A stretch of DNA of 64,000 nt from Arthrobacter castelli DSM 16402 (GTDB lineage: Bacteria; Actinomycetota; Actinomycetes; Actinomycetales; Micrococcaceae), in the NCBI RefSeq assembly GCF_000430705.1, contig NZ_AUMN01000008.1, positions 1 through 64,000 on the forward strand, given 5' to 3'. Positions 37,787-45,524 of this stretch are shown one piece after another. The notes below the pieces were generated by a model. It worked only from the letters and a program-made list of their open reading frames with translations, did no database searches and was not told the origin of the DNA. The translations under genes were made by a program, and so were the position numbers. The stretch's first letter is position 1. Every line of letters starts with the position of its first letter.

Positions 37787-37839
37787 TAGGGAACGTCAAC
37801 GTTTCCTAATTGGAGTAAACATAGGCTACCCTTACTAAA
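37787..37839 (+). promoter_or_regulatory. Dual operator: 22-bp palindrome plus DtxR/IdeR-like iron box
   Basis: TAGGGAACGT-CA-ACGTTTCCTA (37787-37808) is a palindrome with one mismatched pair. Exactly 12 bp later, ATAGGCTACCCTTACTAAA (37821-37839) resembles the actinobacterial iron box. The same pair with the same 12-bp spacing is found at 44282-44334 before the siderophore uptake operon. Iron-dependent repression is inferred. Confidence 0.65.
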
Positions 37840-37871
37840 GTTTGTCCCGTATTCGAACCGAGGAGCTCCCG

Positions 37872-38966
37872 TTGCCGCGTTTCCGTTTGCAGGGTGTCGT
37901 TGCCACCGCTGCCGTAGCACTGTTGTCCCTGTCCGCTTGTTCCACAGGCCCGGCCGGCGGAACCACCGAAGGTGGCGCTGAAGATACCCAGAGCACATCG
38001 GCCAATCCTGACGCCTTCCCGGTGACCATCGAGCACAAGTTCGGGAAGACCACCATTAAGGAGCAGCCCGAACGTGTGGCCACGGTCTCGTGGGTGAACG
38101 CCGATGTCTCCCTTGCGCTCGGCGTCGTTCCCGTTGGGATGCCGCTGCAGGAATGGGGCGGTAACGAGAACAAGTCGACCCCATGGTTCGACGCCAGGCT
38201 GGCCGAAATGGGCGTCACCGAGACGGCTCAAGGTGAGGGTAGTGGTCCGAAAGCCGCCGGGATTGCCATGTATTCGGAGGCTGACGGAATCAATTTCGAA
38301 GGCGTTGCCAAGACCACTCCGGACGTCATTCTGGCCGCCTACTCCGGCTTGACCAAGGAAGACTACGAGAAGCTGTCCAAGATCGCCCCGGTGGTCGCCT
38401 ATCCCAAGGTTGCCTTCGGTACGCCGTGGCAAAAGACGACGACGATGATCGGCAAGGCCCTCGGCAAGCCCGAGCAGGCGGAACAGCTGGTTGAGGACAC
38501 CGAAAAGCTGGTCCAGACAGAGGCCGCGAAGTACCCGGCCATCGAAGGCAAGACATTCATCTACGGAAACCTGGAGCCGAATAGCGGCACCGGGATGAAT
38601 ATCTACACCTCCAAGGACAACCGGTCTCGGTTCCTCACCAGCCTGGGTATGGAGATGGCTCCGGTGGTCCGGAAGGCCGAGGAGAAGAGCGGCTTCTACC
38701 TGCAATGGTCCGCCGAGCGCGCCGATGAACTGAAGTCGGATATCTTTGTCACCTGGGTTCCGGGTGAGAAGACCAAGCAGGCGATCAAGGCGGACCCGCT
38801 GCTGGGCCAGATACCGGCGATCAAGAATGACGCCTTGGTGGCAGACTCGGACAATACGCTGACTCTCGCTATCTCTGCGGCTTCGCCGTTGAGCCTGCCG
38901 TGGGCGCTCGACGAGTTCCTGCCGCAGTTGGGCGAAGCGGCCAAGGCGGCCGAGAAAGCCAAGTAG
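37872..38966 (+). CDS. Iron-siderophore ABC transporter substrate-binding lipoprotein
   Basis: A 364-residue lipoprotein that captures ferric siderophores outside the membrane. TTG 37872 is chosen because AGGAG lies six bases upstream and gives a normal signal peptide (PRFRLQGVVATAAVALLSLS) ending in the lipobox LSAC with Cys23. The frame is open to 37842. The mature part has the FepB/FhuD-like pattern PERVATVSWVNADVSLALGV, KTTPDVILAAYSGLTKEDYE and KLSKIAPVVAYPKV. Its permease and ATPase partners are probably the operon at 44370-47567, which shares the same promoter architecture. Confidence 0.92.
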   Translation: MPRFRLQGVVATAAVALLSLSACSTGPAGGTTEGGAEDTQSTSANPDAFPVTIEHKFGKTTIKEQPERVATVSWVNADVSLALGVVPVGMPLQEWGGNENKSTPWFDARLAEMGVTETAQGEGSGPKAAGIAMYSEADGINFEGVAKTTPDVILAAYSGLTKEDYEKLSKIAPVVAYPKVAFGTPWQKTTTMIGKALGKPEQAEQLVEDTEKLVQTEAAKYPAIEGKTFIYGNLEPNSGTGMNIYTSKDNRSRFLTSLGMEMAPVVRKAEEKSGFYLQWSAERADELKSDIFVTWVPGEKTKQAIKADPLLGQIPAIKNDALVADSDNTLTLAISAASPLSLPWALDEFLPQLGEAAKAAEKAK

Positions 38967-38979
38967 GCCCAGCACCTGC

Positions 38980-39888
38980 TCAACCGCCCGGCGTCGTCTC
39001 CGGCGGATCGAATATCCACGGTTCGGTCGACAGGGCTTCCGGGCTGAAGGCCCCCAGCGCACGGTCCAGCGGCCCCGCCGGCAGGCCGGTCGATCGCAGC
39101 ATCGCGTCCCGCACGTTGGCGGTGTCCCACCCGGCGAGCCGCAACGAATCAAGGGTCACGGCACCATCCCGCTTCGCCAGCCGGCGGTGATGGGTGTTCA
39201 ACACCAGTGGCACGTGCGCATAATCGACCGAGGGCAGGCCCAGCAGCGATGCCAGATACGCCTGCCGCGGGGCCGAGGTGAGCAGGTCGTCGCCGCGGAC
39301 CACCTGATCGACGGCCTGTGCCGCGTCGTCGACCACCACGGCGAGGTTGTAGGCCGGTACGCCGTCATTGCGGCGCAGCACAAAATCGTCGACGGCGCCA
39401 GTCACCGCTCCGTGCAGCTGATCCGTAATGCTGAACTCGGCAACCCCGGCACGCAGCCGCAACGCGGCCGGCCGGTCCCGCCGTCGTCGTTCCCGTTCAC
39501 TGGCGGTGAGATTCCTGCAGGTGCCCGGATAGGCCCCGGCGGGAGCATGCGGTGCGCTGGGCGCCTCGGCGATTTCGGCGCGCGTGCAGAAGCACTCATA
39601 GACCAGGCCCGCGTCGGCGAGCCGGACAATGGCATCCTGATAGAGACCCCGCCGCGCTGTTTGCAGCACTGGATTACCATCCCATTCCAGCCCGACGGCG
39701 GCCAGATCGGCCAGCTGCCGCTCGGCGAATCCTGTCCGGGAGCGGTCGAGATCTTCCACGCGGACCAGGAACGTCCGGCCGGTACTGCGGGCGAACAACC
39801 AGGCCAGGATGGCTGTGCGCAGATTGCCCACATGCAAGTCTCCCGACGGGCTGGGGGCGAAACGTCCCGCGGCTGATAATGGAGGCAC
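38980..39888 (-). CDS. gluQ: Glutamyl-Q tRNA(Asp) synthetase
   Basis: A 302-residue truncated glutamyl-tRNA synthetase paralogue without an anticodon-binding domain. GRFAPSPSGDLHVGNLRTAI carries the HIGH-like motif (HVGN), and LAKRDGAVTL is the KMSKS-like loop. A zinc site is indicated by ECFCTRAEI and AYPGTC. The family attaches glutamate to queuosine in tRNA(Asp). It is convergent with the siderophore-binding lipoprotein gene, with 13 bases between them. Confidence 0.93.
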   Translation of the reverse strand: MPPLSAAGRFAPSPSGDLHVGNLRTAILAWLFARSTGRTFLVRVEDLDRSRTGFAERQLADLAAVGLEWDGNPVLQTARRGLYQDAIVRLADAGLVYECFCTRAEIAEAPSAPHAPAGAYPGTCRNLTASERERRRRDRPAALRLRAGVAEFSITDQLHGAVTGAVDDFVLRRNDGVPAYNLAVVVDDAAQAVDQVVRGDDLLTSAPRQAYLASLLGLPSVDYAHVPLVLNTHHRRLAKRDGAVTLDSLRLAGWDTANVRDAMLRSTGLPAGPLDRALGAFSPEALSTEPWIFDPPETTPGG

Positions 39889-39978
39889 CTGACTCAGGGT
39901 AGTGCAGAGCGCCGCACCCTTGCGCCAGTCACCCGCTTCGGCGAAGACTGGGAAGACCGCAGTTGTGGAGGAGGAATT

Positions 39979-40419
39979 GTGGCGGATAGGAAGCGGATCG
40001 GTCCGAAGGACTTGGAGATCGATTTGTCAGAGGGAGAGCCGCAGCAGCTTTATCGGTGGTTTCTGGTATGTCTCCTCTTCGGCCGCCCGATCCAGCAGGA
40101 GATCGCGGCGGAAGCCTATCGGCACCTGATCGATGAAGGGTTCAACTCACCGGAAAAGTTTGATGATATTGAGCGTGAGCCGCTGCGGAAGTTGCTTGAC
40201 GAGGCCAGGTACGCCCGGTATGACTATGCGGCGGCCGATCAATTGCACGAGGTTATGGCCCGCGTGGTTGACGACTACAGCTCCGTGGACCAGATGGTTA
40301 AGGGCGCGGACTCCTCGGATGAGTTGCGGAAACGGCTGATGGCACTCAAGGGTGTCGGTGAGAAGACCGCTGGCATTTATGTGGACGCGTTGCCGGAACG
40401 ATGCATCGGAACCCTCTGA
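39979..40419 (+). CDS. Helix-hairpin-helix (EndoIII-like, 'DNA methylase') family protein
   Basis: A 146-residue protein from GTG 39979, preceded by GGAGGAGG. It matches a conserved small family often labelled DNA methylase although no methyltransferase motifs are present: LSEGEPQQLYRWFLVCLLFG, GRPIQQEIAAEAYRHLIDEG, and a helix-hairpin-helix ALKGVGEKTAGIYVDAL at the end. The fold is that of HhH-GPD DNA glycosylases, but the catalytic Asp/Lys region is missing, so a DNA-binding role is likelier than base excision. The C-terminal tail (PERCIGTL) ends abruptly. Confidence 0.7.
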   Translation: MADRKRIGPKDLEIDLSEGEPQQLYRWFLVCLLFGRPIQQEIAAEAYRHLIDEGFNSPEKFDDIEREPLRKLLDEARYARYDYAAADQLHEVMARVVDDYSSVDQMVKGADSSDELRKRLMALKGVGEKTAGIYVDALPERCIGTL

Positions 40420-40467
40420 CAGGAGAGACGATGCCGGAATGAAGTGCCGTGGATAAGGAGATTTGTA

Positions 40468-40971
40468 ATGGACGCCATTGACGTCTTGCTGGAGGCATAC
40501 GGGCGGATCCCCGGGCTGGTCCATGGTGCGGCCAAGGGGCTGGAGCGGGCGGACCTTCACGTCCGCCCGGACGGTTCGGGCAATTCGATCGCCTGGCTGA
40601 TCTGGCATTTGACCCGGGTCCAGGACGACCACATTGCCGATGCCGCCGGCACGGAACAGCTGTGGACCGCGGAGGGTTGGATGGGCCGTTTCGACCTGCC
40701 GCTGGAGCCGGGCGATACCGGGCACGGGCACAGCAGCAGCCAAGTATCGTCGGTGACCGTCGACTCACCGGAAGTGCTGCTGGAGTACTACAACGCGGTG
40801 CACCGGACAACTGTCAATTACGTGCAGCAATTGAGCGCCGAAAATCTCGACGAGGTGATCGACGCCTCGTGGGATCCGCCGACGACGCTCGGAGTCCGGC
40901 TGGTATCGGTGATGCAGGACTGCGTGCAGCACGCCGCGCAGGCCGCATACGTCCGCGGATTGCTGAGCTAG
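40468..40971 (+). CDS. DinB-like (mycothiol-transferase fold) protein
   Basis: A 167-residue four-helix-bundle protein. ATG 40468 has AAGGAG eight bases upstream. The three metal-binding His positions of DinB/DUF664 proteins fit IAWLIWHLTRVQDDHIAD and the late MQDCVQHAAQAAYVRGLL. Such proteins are metal-dependent thiol transferases that use mycothiol in actinobacteria. The reaction here is unknown. Its stop codon overlaps the convergent MerR stop by four bases. Confidence 0.85.
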   Translation: MDAIDVLLEAYGRIPGLVHGAAKGLERADLHVRPDGSGNSIAWLIWHLTRVQDDHIADAAGTEQLWTAEGWMGRFDLPLEPGDTGHGHSSSQVSSVTVDSPEVLLEYYNAVHRTTVNYVQQLSAENLDEVIDASWDPPTTLGVRLVSVMQDCVQHAAQAAYVRGLLS

Positions 40972-41603
40972 CTTCGGCCTGCTTCGGACCTGCCCGCGGT
41001 GCCGTAGGCCTGGATACTTGCCGAGGTCTGGGCCAAGGCCAGCATCCGCACCAGCAGCGTGCTGTATTGATGCACGCCGACCGCCACAGTGAGGACGGCC
41101 TGGTCGCGGTTGCCGGTGTCAGTGATGGTGGATATATCCTGCCGGGCGACGGCGTCGACGGCCTCGGCATAACTTTCGAGCAGATCCGGACGGATTTCGA
41201 GGCCGAGCGATTCCATCTGGCTCAGCTGGGCATTGAGTCCCTGCCGGGCGTCCGTGTGGACATCGGGCCAGCTCCGGGATTGGACGACGGCGGCGGTCAA
41301 CGGATGCTCTTTGGTCTCCGCGAAGTCGTATCCGAGCACCAGCGACTGGGTCTTGCCCAGCAGTTCAGCGAAGTCCAGTTGGGGATCGTGGATCAGCTGT
41401 ATCAGCGTACGGACCTTGCCGATGCTCAGCCCCACCACGTCGCGCAGCGAGTGGATCAAGCGCAGCCGGAGCAGATGCTCGTCGCCGTATTCGGCGAGCG
41501 TCGCATGCCGGGAGCGGCCCGGTTGCAGGAGTCCTTCCCGCAGGTAGTACTTGATGCTGGCTGCGCTGATGCCTGCTTGCCTGCTGAGCTCTTTCAGTTG
41601 CAC
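40968..41603 (-). CDS. MerR-family transcriptional regulator
   Basis: A 211-residue regulator starting at GTG 41603, with GGAG five bases upstream; the frame is open to 41684. The MerR helix-turn-helix is QLKELSRQAGISAASIKYYL, followed by REGLLQPGRSR and a dimerisation helix. The large C-terminal domain (about 140 residues) has no Cys cluster, so it is not a metal sensor of the classical type. It is divergent from the DUF2306-like membrane protein gene, with an operator-like palindrome between them. Confidence 0.9.
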   Translation of the reverse strand: MQLKELSRQAGISAASIKYYLREGLLQPGRSRHATLAEYGDEHLLRLRLIHSLRDVVGLSIGKVRTLIQLIHDPQLDFAELLGKTQSLVLGYDFAETKEHPLTAAVVQSRSWPDVHTDARQGLNAQLSQMESLGLEIRPDLLESYAEAVDAVARQDISTITDTGNRDQAVLTVAVGVHQYSTLLVRMLALAQTSASIQAYGTAGRSEAGRS

Positions 41604-41703
41604 TGAGTCTCCGATACGTCCACTGGGCTTGTGTTGCCGCGGTTGTCGTGAATCCACCCGTCGGATAGCGGGCCGGGGATCCACTATCTTGCTTTACTCC
41701 GTT

Positions 41704-41720
41704 GGATAGTGATTCTATCC
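41704..41720. promoter_or_regulatory. Operator palindrome between MerR and DUF2306-like genes
   Basis: GGATAG-TGATT-CTATCC is an inverted repeat with perfect 6-bp arms, ending eight bases before ATG 41729. A half site (GGATAG) lies upstream near 41663. It overlaps a possible -10 (TATCCT, 41716-41721), so it could regulate both divergent genes. Confidence 0.6.
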
Positions 41721-41728
41721 TATTGGTT

Positions 41729-42223
41729 ATGGACCCTTGGACGCCACTCATTGCCGTACATGTCATAGCCGCCAGCTACGTGCTGGTCCTTGGCCCGGTC
41801 AACATCTTCCGGCGAAGGCGGGACCGCATCCACAAGATCATTGGCTTCACTTGGGTGACGGCCATTGTCACTACCTGTGTGCTGAGTTTTTGGATCAGGG
41901 ATGAGGGTCACTTCACCTGGCTGCACGGGCTGTCCCTGTTTACGTTGACCACTGTGTCACTGGGGGTATTCAGCGCCGTCAGGGGCAACATTCCGGCCCA
42001 CCGCGGCAATATGATCGGCAGTTACACGGGAACGTTGATTGCGTTCGGGTTCGCCGCTGCGATTCCCGGGCGGCGGATTCCGGAGCTGATCTCAACCGAA
42101 CCCGCAACGGTGGTGTTCATCGCAGCGTTGATCCTGGTCACAGCTATGGCGTTCGTCTTCACCCTGCGCCGTACCGTGCCGGCCGCCCGGGCGGCGCCGC
42201 GTCCCCGGGTGCATGGGGCATAG
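41729..42223 (+). CDS. DUF2306-like membrane protein
   Basis: A 164-residue protein with four to five membrane segments (PLIAVHVIAASYVLVLGPVN, TWVTAIVTTCVLSFWI, GLSLFTLTTVSLGVFSAV and late LIAFGFAAAIPG / VVFIAALILVTAMAFVF). RRDRIHKIIGFTWV and HRGNMIGSYTG match DUF2306-type proteins. No ribosome binding site precedes ATG 41729; TATCCT ends seven bases before it, so the mRNA may be leaderless. Function unknown; the MerR neighbour suggests an inducible stress or transport role. Confidence 0.75.
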   Translation: MDPWTPLIAVHVIAASYVLVLGPVNIFRRRRDRIHKIIGFTWVTAIVTTCVLSFWIRDEGHFTWLHGLSLFTLTTVSLGVFSAVRGNIPAHRGNMIGSYTGTLIAFGFAAAIPGRRIPELISTEPATVVFIAALILVTAMAFVFTLRRTVPAARAAPRPRVHGA

Positions 42224-42366
42224 CCCTGTTTCGCCGCCTGGCCACTGCGACAGGCTCAGGCGTGGCCCCAGGCTAATCTAAGACTGCTTAGTATATGCTG
42301 GGTTGCAGGCGCCCGCCCCGTCGCGGCGCGGGCGGCTGCACTGCTACTGAAGGAGGGTCGATCGGC

Positions 42367-42627
42367 ATGATTGGCTTCATAATTGCCGGGCTGATTATTG
42401 GCGTCCTGGCGCGGTTGTTTAAGCCAGGCAAGCAGAACCTCGGCTGGATAGCCACCCTGCTGCTGGGATTGGCCGGTTCGGTGATCGGCGGGGGCATTGC
42501 CAGCCTGCTGGGTACCGGCAGCATCTTTGAACTGAACGTGCTCGGCTTCATCGTGGCGGTTATCGCCGCCGTTGCTTTGGTCGGGGTGGCCGAAAGCATC
42601 GCGGGGCGCAAACAAATCCGCAGTTAA
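42367..42627 (+). CDS. GlsB/YeaQ/YmgE-family stress membrane protein
   Basis: An 86-residue protein starting at ATG 42367; a GGAGGG sequence lies 10-15 bases upstream. It has three glycine-rich hydrophobic helices: MIGFIIAGLIIGVLARLFKP, LGWIATLLLGLAGSVIGGG and VLGFIVAVIAAVALVGVAES. This is the transglycosylase-associated (YeaQ/YmgE) family of small integral membrane proteins linked to general stress. The real function is unproven. Confidence 0.9.
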   Translation: MIGFIIAGLIIGVLARLFKPGKQNLGWIATLLLGLAGSVIGGGIASLLGTGSIFELNVLGFIVAVIAAVALVGVAESIAGRKQIRS

Positions 42628-42685
42628 GAGGAGACCGCAGCGGCCGGTTCCAGCGACCAGCCGTCGAGCCGGGGATGATGCAAGG

Positions 42686-43078
42686 CTACTTGCGTTGCCG
42701 GCGGGCCCGGCGCTCCTTGATGCGGACCTGGGTCAGTCGTGCCACCCCGGCAATGGCAACGACGACGGCGCCGGCGACGGCTGCGATCAGCAGAGCCATG
42801 CCCAGCGGGATGGAACCTTCGAGTCCGAAAAACACGATCCTGGCCGGCCCCTGGTTTTGCAGAATGAAGATGATCAGCAGAATCAGCAGCACAATGGAAA
42901 CGGTTGTGGCTGCCCACAGGGCACCGGTCCGCGATCCCTTTGCGGCCGGCTCGTGACGGGCGCGTTCCTGGTCGCCGGACTCTGGCTTGCGGGGCTGTTC
43001 TTTGCCGCCACTGGGAGTCGGACCAGGCTTCTGTCCTGGGATCGGATCCTCGGGCGTTCCTGGTTCCTCGCTCATCAC
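42686..43078 (-). CDS. LapA-domain (DUF1049) membrane protein
   Basis: A 130-residue protein. The N-terminal 50 residues are soluble, rich in Pro, Glu and Lys (EEPGTPEDPIPGQKPGPTPS). Two membrane helices follow (ALWAATTVSIVLLILLIIFI and PLGMALLIAAVAGAVVVAIA) separated by the LapA block LQNQGPARIVFFGLEG, and the end is a basic tail (RIKERRARRQRK). A second ATG three bases on could be the start. Related proteins take part in membrane or lipopolysaccharide-assembly complexes in Gram-negatives; the actinobacterial role is unknown. Confidence 0.85.
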   Translation of the reverse strand: MMSEEPGTPEDPIPGQKPGPTPSGGKEQPRKPESGDQERARHEPAAKGSRTGALWAATTVSIVLLILLIIFILQNQGPARIVFFGLEGSIPLGMALLIAAVAGAVVVAIAGVARLTQVRIKERRARRQRK

Positions 43079-43158
43079 TCTGATTCCCTTCAGCTCAATT
43101 GCTTCTGGACGATAGGCTAACAGGCAGTGTCCTTATTATCTTCGAAGCGGGAGCCGAC

Positions 43159-44220
43159 ATGAGCGAGACGAAGCAGCAAGCCGATACAGACCCCAACAGC
43201 ACCAAGGGGTCCTATGTCACTGGCGGCCAGGAATTCAAGCGGGACACCAACTACATCGAAACCCGGATCACCAAGGACGGGCGCGACGGCTACCCGGTTG
43301 AAGCCGGCCGGTACAGGCTGGTGGCAGCCCGGGCATGCCCTTGGGCCAACCGGACCATTATCGTCAGGCGCTTGCTCGGGTTGGAGGATGCGATTTCCAT
43401 CGGGCTGCCCGGCCCGACCCATGACAAGCGCAGTTGGACATTCGATCTGGATCCGGGCGGCAAGGATCCTGTACTCGGCATTGAACGATTGCAGGAGGCA
43501 TTTTTCAAGCGAGACCCCGACTACCCGCGCGGGATCACGGTGCCCGCCGTCGTCGACATTGCCTCCGGCGCGGTGGTGACCAACAATTTTCCGCAGATCA
43601 CCCTCGATTTCTCCAGTGAATGGACCGGGTTTCAGCGCGATGGTGCGCCGGACCTCTACCCGGAGGACAAGCGCGAGGAAATCGACCAGGTCAATAAGCG
43701 AGTCTTCACCGAGGTCAATAATGGTGTCTACCGGTGCGGATTCGCCGGGTCCCAGCAGGCGTACAACGAGGCTTACGACCGGCTGTTCACGGCCCTGGAT
43801 TGGCTGGAAGACCGGTTGAGCCAGCAACGCTATCTGGTCGGTGACACGATCACCGAGGCTGACGTGCGGTTGTTCACCACTCTGGCCAGGTTCGATCCCG
43901 TCTACCACGGGCATTTCAAATGCAACCGGACCAAGCTCTCCGAAATGCCGGCGCTGTGGGGCTATGCCAGGGATCTTTTCCAGACGCCCGGATTCGGGGA
44001 CACCATCGACTTTGTGCAGATCAAGCAGCACTACTACATCGTTCACGAGGACATTAACCCGACGCAGATTGTGCCGAAGGGCCCGGACCTGTCGGAATGG
44101 CTCAGCGAGCACGGGCGCGAACAACTCGGCGGGCGCCCCTTCGGCAACGGCACCGCCCCGGGCCCGGTCCGCGAGGATGAAAAGGTCGCCGCCGGCCACA
44201 ATCCGATGTATCCGGCGTAG
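43159..44220 (+). CDS. Glutathionyl/mycothiolyl-hydroquinone reductase (YqjG-type GST)
   Basis: A 353-residue omega-like GST with the xi-class start YPVEAGRYRLVAARACPWANR; the active-site Cys is in ACPW. RDPDYPRGITVPAVVD and TNNFPQITLDFSSEW complete the thioredoxin-like half; NNGVYRCGFAGSQQAYNEAY and RYLVGDTITEADVRLFTTLA belong to the helical half. The family reductively removes thiol groups from hydroquinone adducts; mycothiol replaces glutathione in actinobacteria. ATG 43159 has GGGAG upstream. Confidence 0.92.
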   Translation: MSETKQQADTDPNSTKGSYVTGGQEFKRDTNYIETRITKDGRDGYPVEAGRYRLVAARACPWANRTIIVRRLLGLEDAISIGLPGPTHDKRSWTFDLDPGGKDPVLGIERLQEAFFKRDPDYPRGITVPAVVDIASGAVVTNNFPQITLDFSSEWTGFQRDGAPDLYPEDKREEIDQVNKRVFTEVNNGVYRCGFAGSQQAYNEAYDRLFTALDWLEDRLSQQRYLVGDTITEADVRLFTTLARFDPVYHGHFKCNRTKLSEMPALWGYARDLFQTPGFGDTIDFVQIKQHYYIVHEDINPTQIVPKGPDLSEWLSEHGREQLGGRPFGNGTAPGPVREDEKVAAGHNPMYPA

Positions 44221-44281
44221 CCGGGCGGTGCCCGACGGGCCGCTGCGGGGATGGCTGCCGCGCCGCAGACGTAATGTTAAT

Positions 44282-44334
44282 TAGGGAACGTGGACGTTTC
44301 CTATTAGCCGGTTCCATAGGCTAGCCTTACTTAA
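44282..44334 (+). promoter_or_regulatory. Dual operator of siderophore uptake operon
   Basis: TAGGGAACGT-GG-ACGTTTCCTA (44282-44303), a 12-bp spacer, then ATAGGCTAGCCTTACTTAA (44316-44334), which resembles the DtxR/IdeR iron box at most positions. The layout is the same as at 37787-37839. The two copies are unlike each other in the spacer, so the two motifs are selectively conserved. Confidence 0.7.
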
Positions 44335-44369
44335 GTTCAGATTGTACGGAGCTTGAGGAGGTGCGTGGC

Positions 44370-45524
44370 GTGGCCATTGCCCCGCATACAAAGCGCGATC
44401 CGCACGCGGATACCCTCACGATCCCCTCATCACCGGCGGCACAGGATGAAGCGGTGTCTCCAGTCAGCCCGGCCGGCCCGGCCGGCCCGGCCGTCACGAC
44501 CGCACCGAAGGCCGCCGGCCGCAGCACCAGACGAAGCCATAACGGGCTGAAACTGGCGGCCGCCGTCGTCGTGCTGTTGATCTTCTGTGCCGCCTCCCTG
44601 GCCTTCGGGGCGCGGGCGACCAGCATCGACGTCGTGATTGAGGCGTTGACCAATTTCGACCCGTCCAACGGCGACCATGCAGTGGTCCGCGCCCGGATCC
44701 CCCGCACGATAACCGGGCTCTGCGTCGGCATCGCGTTGGGACTGGCAGGTGCGGCAATGCAGGGCGTGGCACGTAACCCGCTGGCCGACCCGGGGATTCT
44801 GGGCGTGAACTCCGGCGCCGCCTTGGCCGTCGTATTCGCCATCTACTTTTTGGGCGTGACCAATCTGACCGGCTACATCTGGTTCGCCTTCCTCGGCGCC
44901 GCCGTCGCCGCCATCATCGTCTACGCCATCGCCAGCCTCGGTCGTGAAGGGGCGACGCCGGTCAAGCTCGCCCTGGCCGGCGCAGCGTTGAGTGCCGGGC
45001 TGGCATCGCTGATGAACGCCGTCCTCGTCTCCTCAAAAAAGACTTTGGACGAATTCCGCTTCTGGCAGGTGGGATCGATCTCCGGCCGCGACTGGGACCT
45101 GATCCTGCCGGTGATTCCTTTTTTGGCCGCGGGCGTGGTGATCACCATGTTCACCGGCCGGATCCTCAACGGGTTGTCCCTGGGCGACGACGTGGCCCGC
45201 GGCCTGGGGCAGAAGGTGGGGCTGACCCGGGCCATTACGGCCGTCGGCATCGTCATCCTGTGTGGCGGGGCAACGGCGATGGCCGGGCCGATCGCCTTCG
45301 TGGGACTGGTGATCCCGCACATGGTGCGGACCATCTGCGGGCCCGACTACCGCTGGATCCTGCCGTTCTCGGCCGTCGCCGCCCCGCTGCTGGTGATCGG
45401 GGCCGACGTCGTGGGCCGGGTGATCCTGCCGCCGTCGGAGATCCCTGCCGGCATCATGACAGCGCTGGTCGGAGCGCCGGTCTTTATCTGGCTGGTCCGC
45501 CGCCGCAAGCTGGTGTCCCTGTAA
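44370..45524 (+). CDS. Siderophore ABC transporter permease, FecCD family (first)
   Basis: A 384-residue permease. GTG 44370 has AGGAG nine bases upstream; GTG 44361 touches the ribosome binding site and is unlikely. An unusual 60-residue N-terminal extension is rich in Ala, Pro and Ser (SPVSPAGPAGPAVTTAPKAA). The FecCD core shows FGARATSIDVVIEAL, RIPRTITGLCVGIALGLAGA, MQGVARNPLADPGILGVNSG and GPIAFVGLVIPHMVRTICG. It pairs with the next permease for ferric siderophore import. Confidence 0.95.
   Translation: MAIAPHTKRDPHADTLTIPSSPAAQDEAVSPVSPAGPAGPAVTTAPKAAGRSTRRSHNGLKLAAAVVVLLIFCAASLAFGARATSIDVVIEALTNFDPSNGDHAVVRARIPRTITGLCVGIALGLAGAAMQGVARNPLADPGILGVNSGAALAVVFAIYFLGVTNLTGYIWFAFLGAAVAAIIVYAIASLGREGATPVKLALAGAALSAGLASLMNAVLVSSKKTLDEFRFWQVGSISGRDWDLILPVIPFLAAGVVITMFTGRILNGLSLGDDVARGLGQKVGLTRAITAVGIVILCGGATAMAGPIAFVGLVIPHMVRTICGPDYRWILPFSAVAAPLLVIGADVVGRVILPPSEIPAGIMTALVGAPVFIWLVRRRKLVSL

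Noticed and set aside
43117-44199. 360-codon frame antisense to the hydroquinone reductase gene
   Set aside because: It is complementary to a gene with clear GST motifs, and no independent signals support it.
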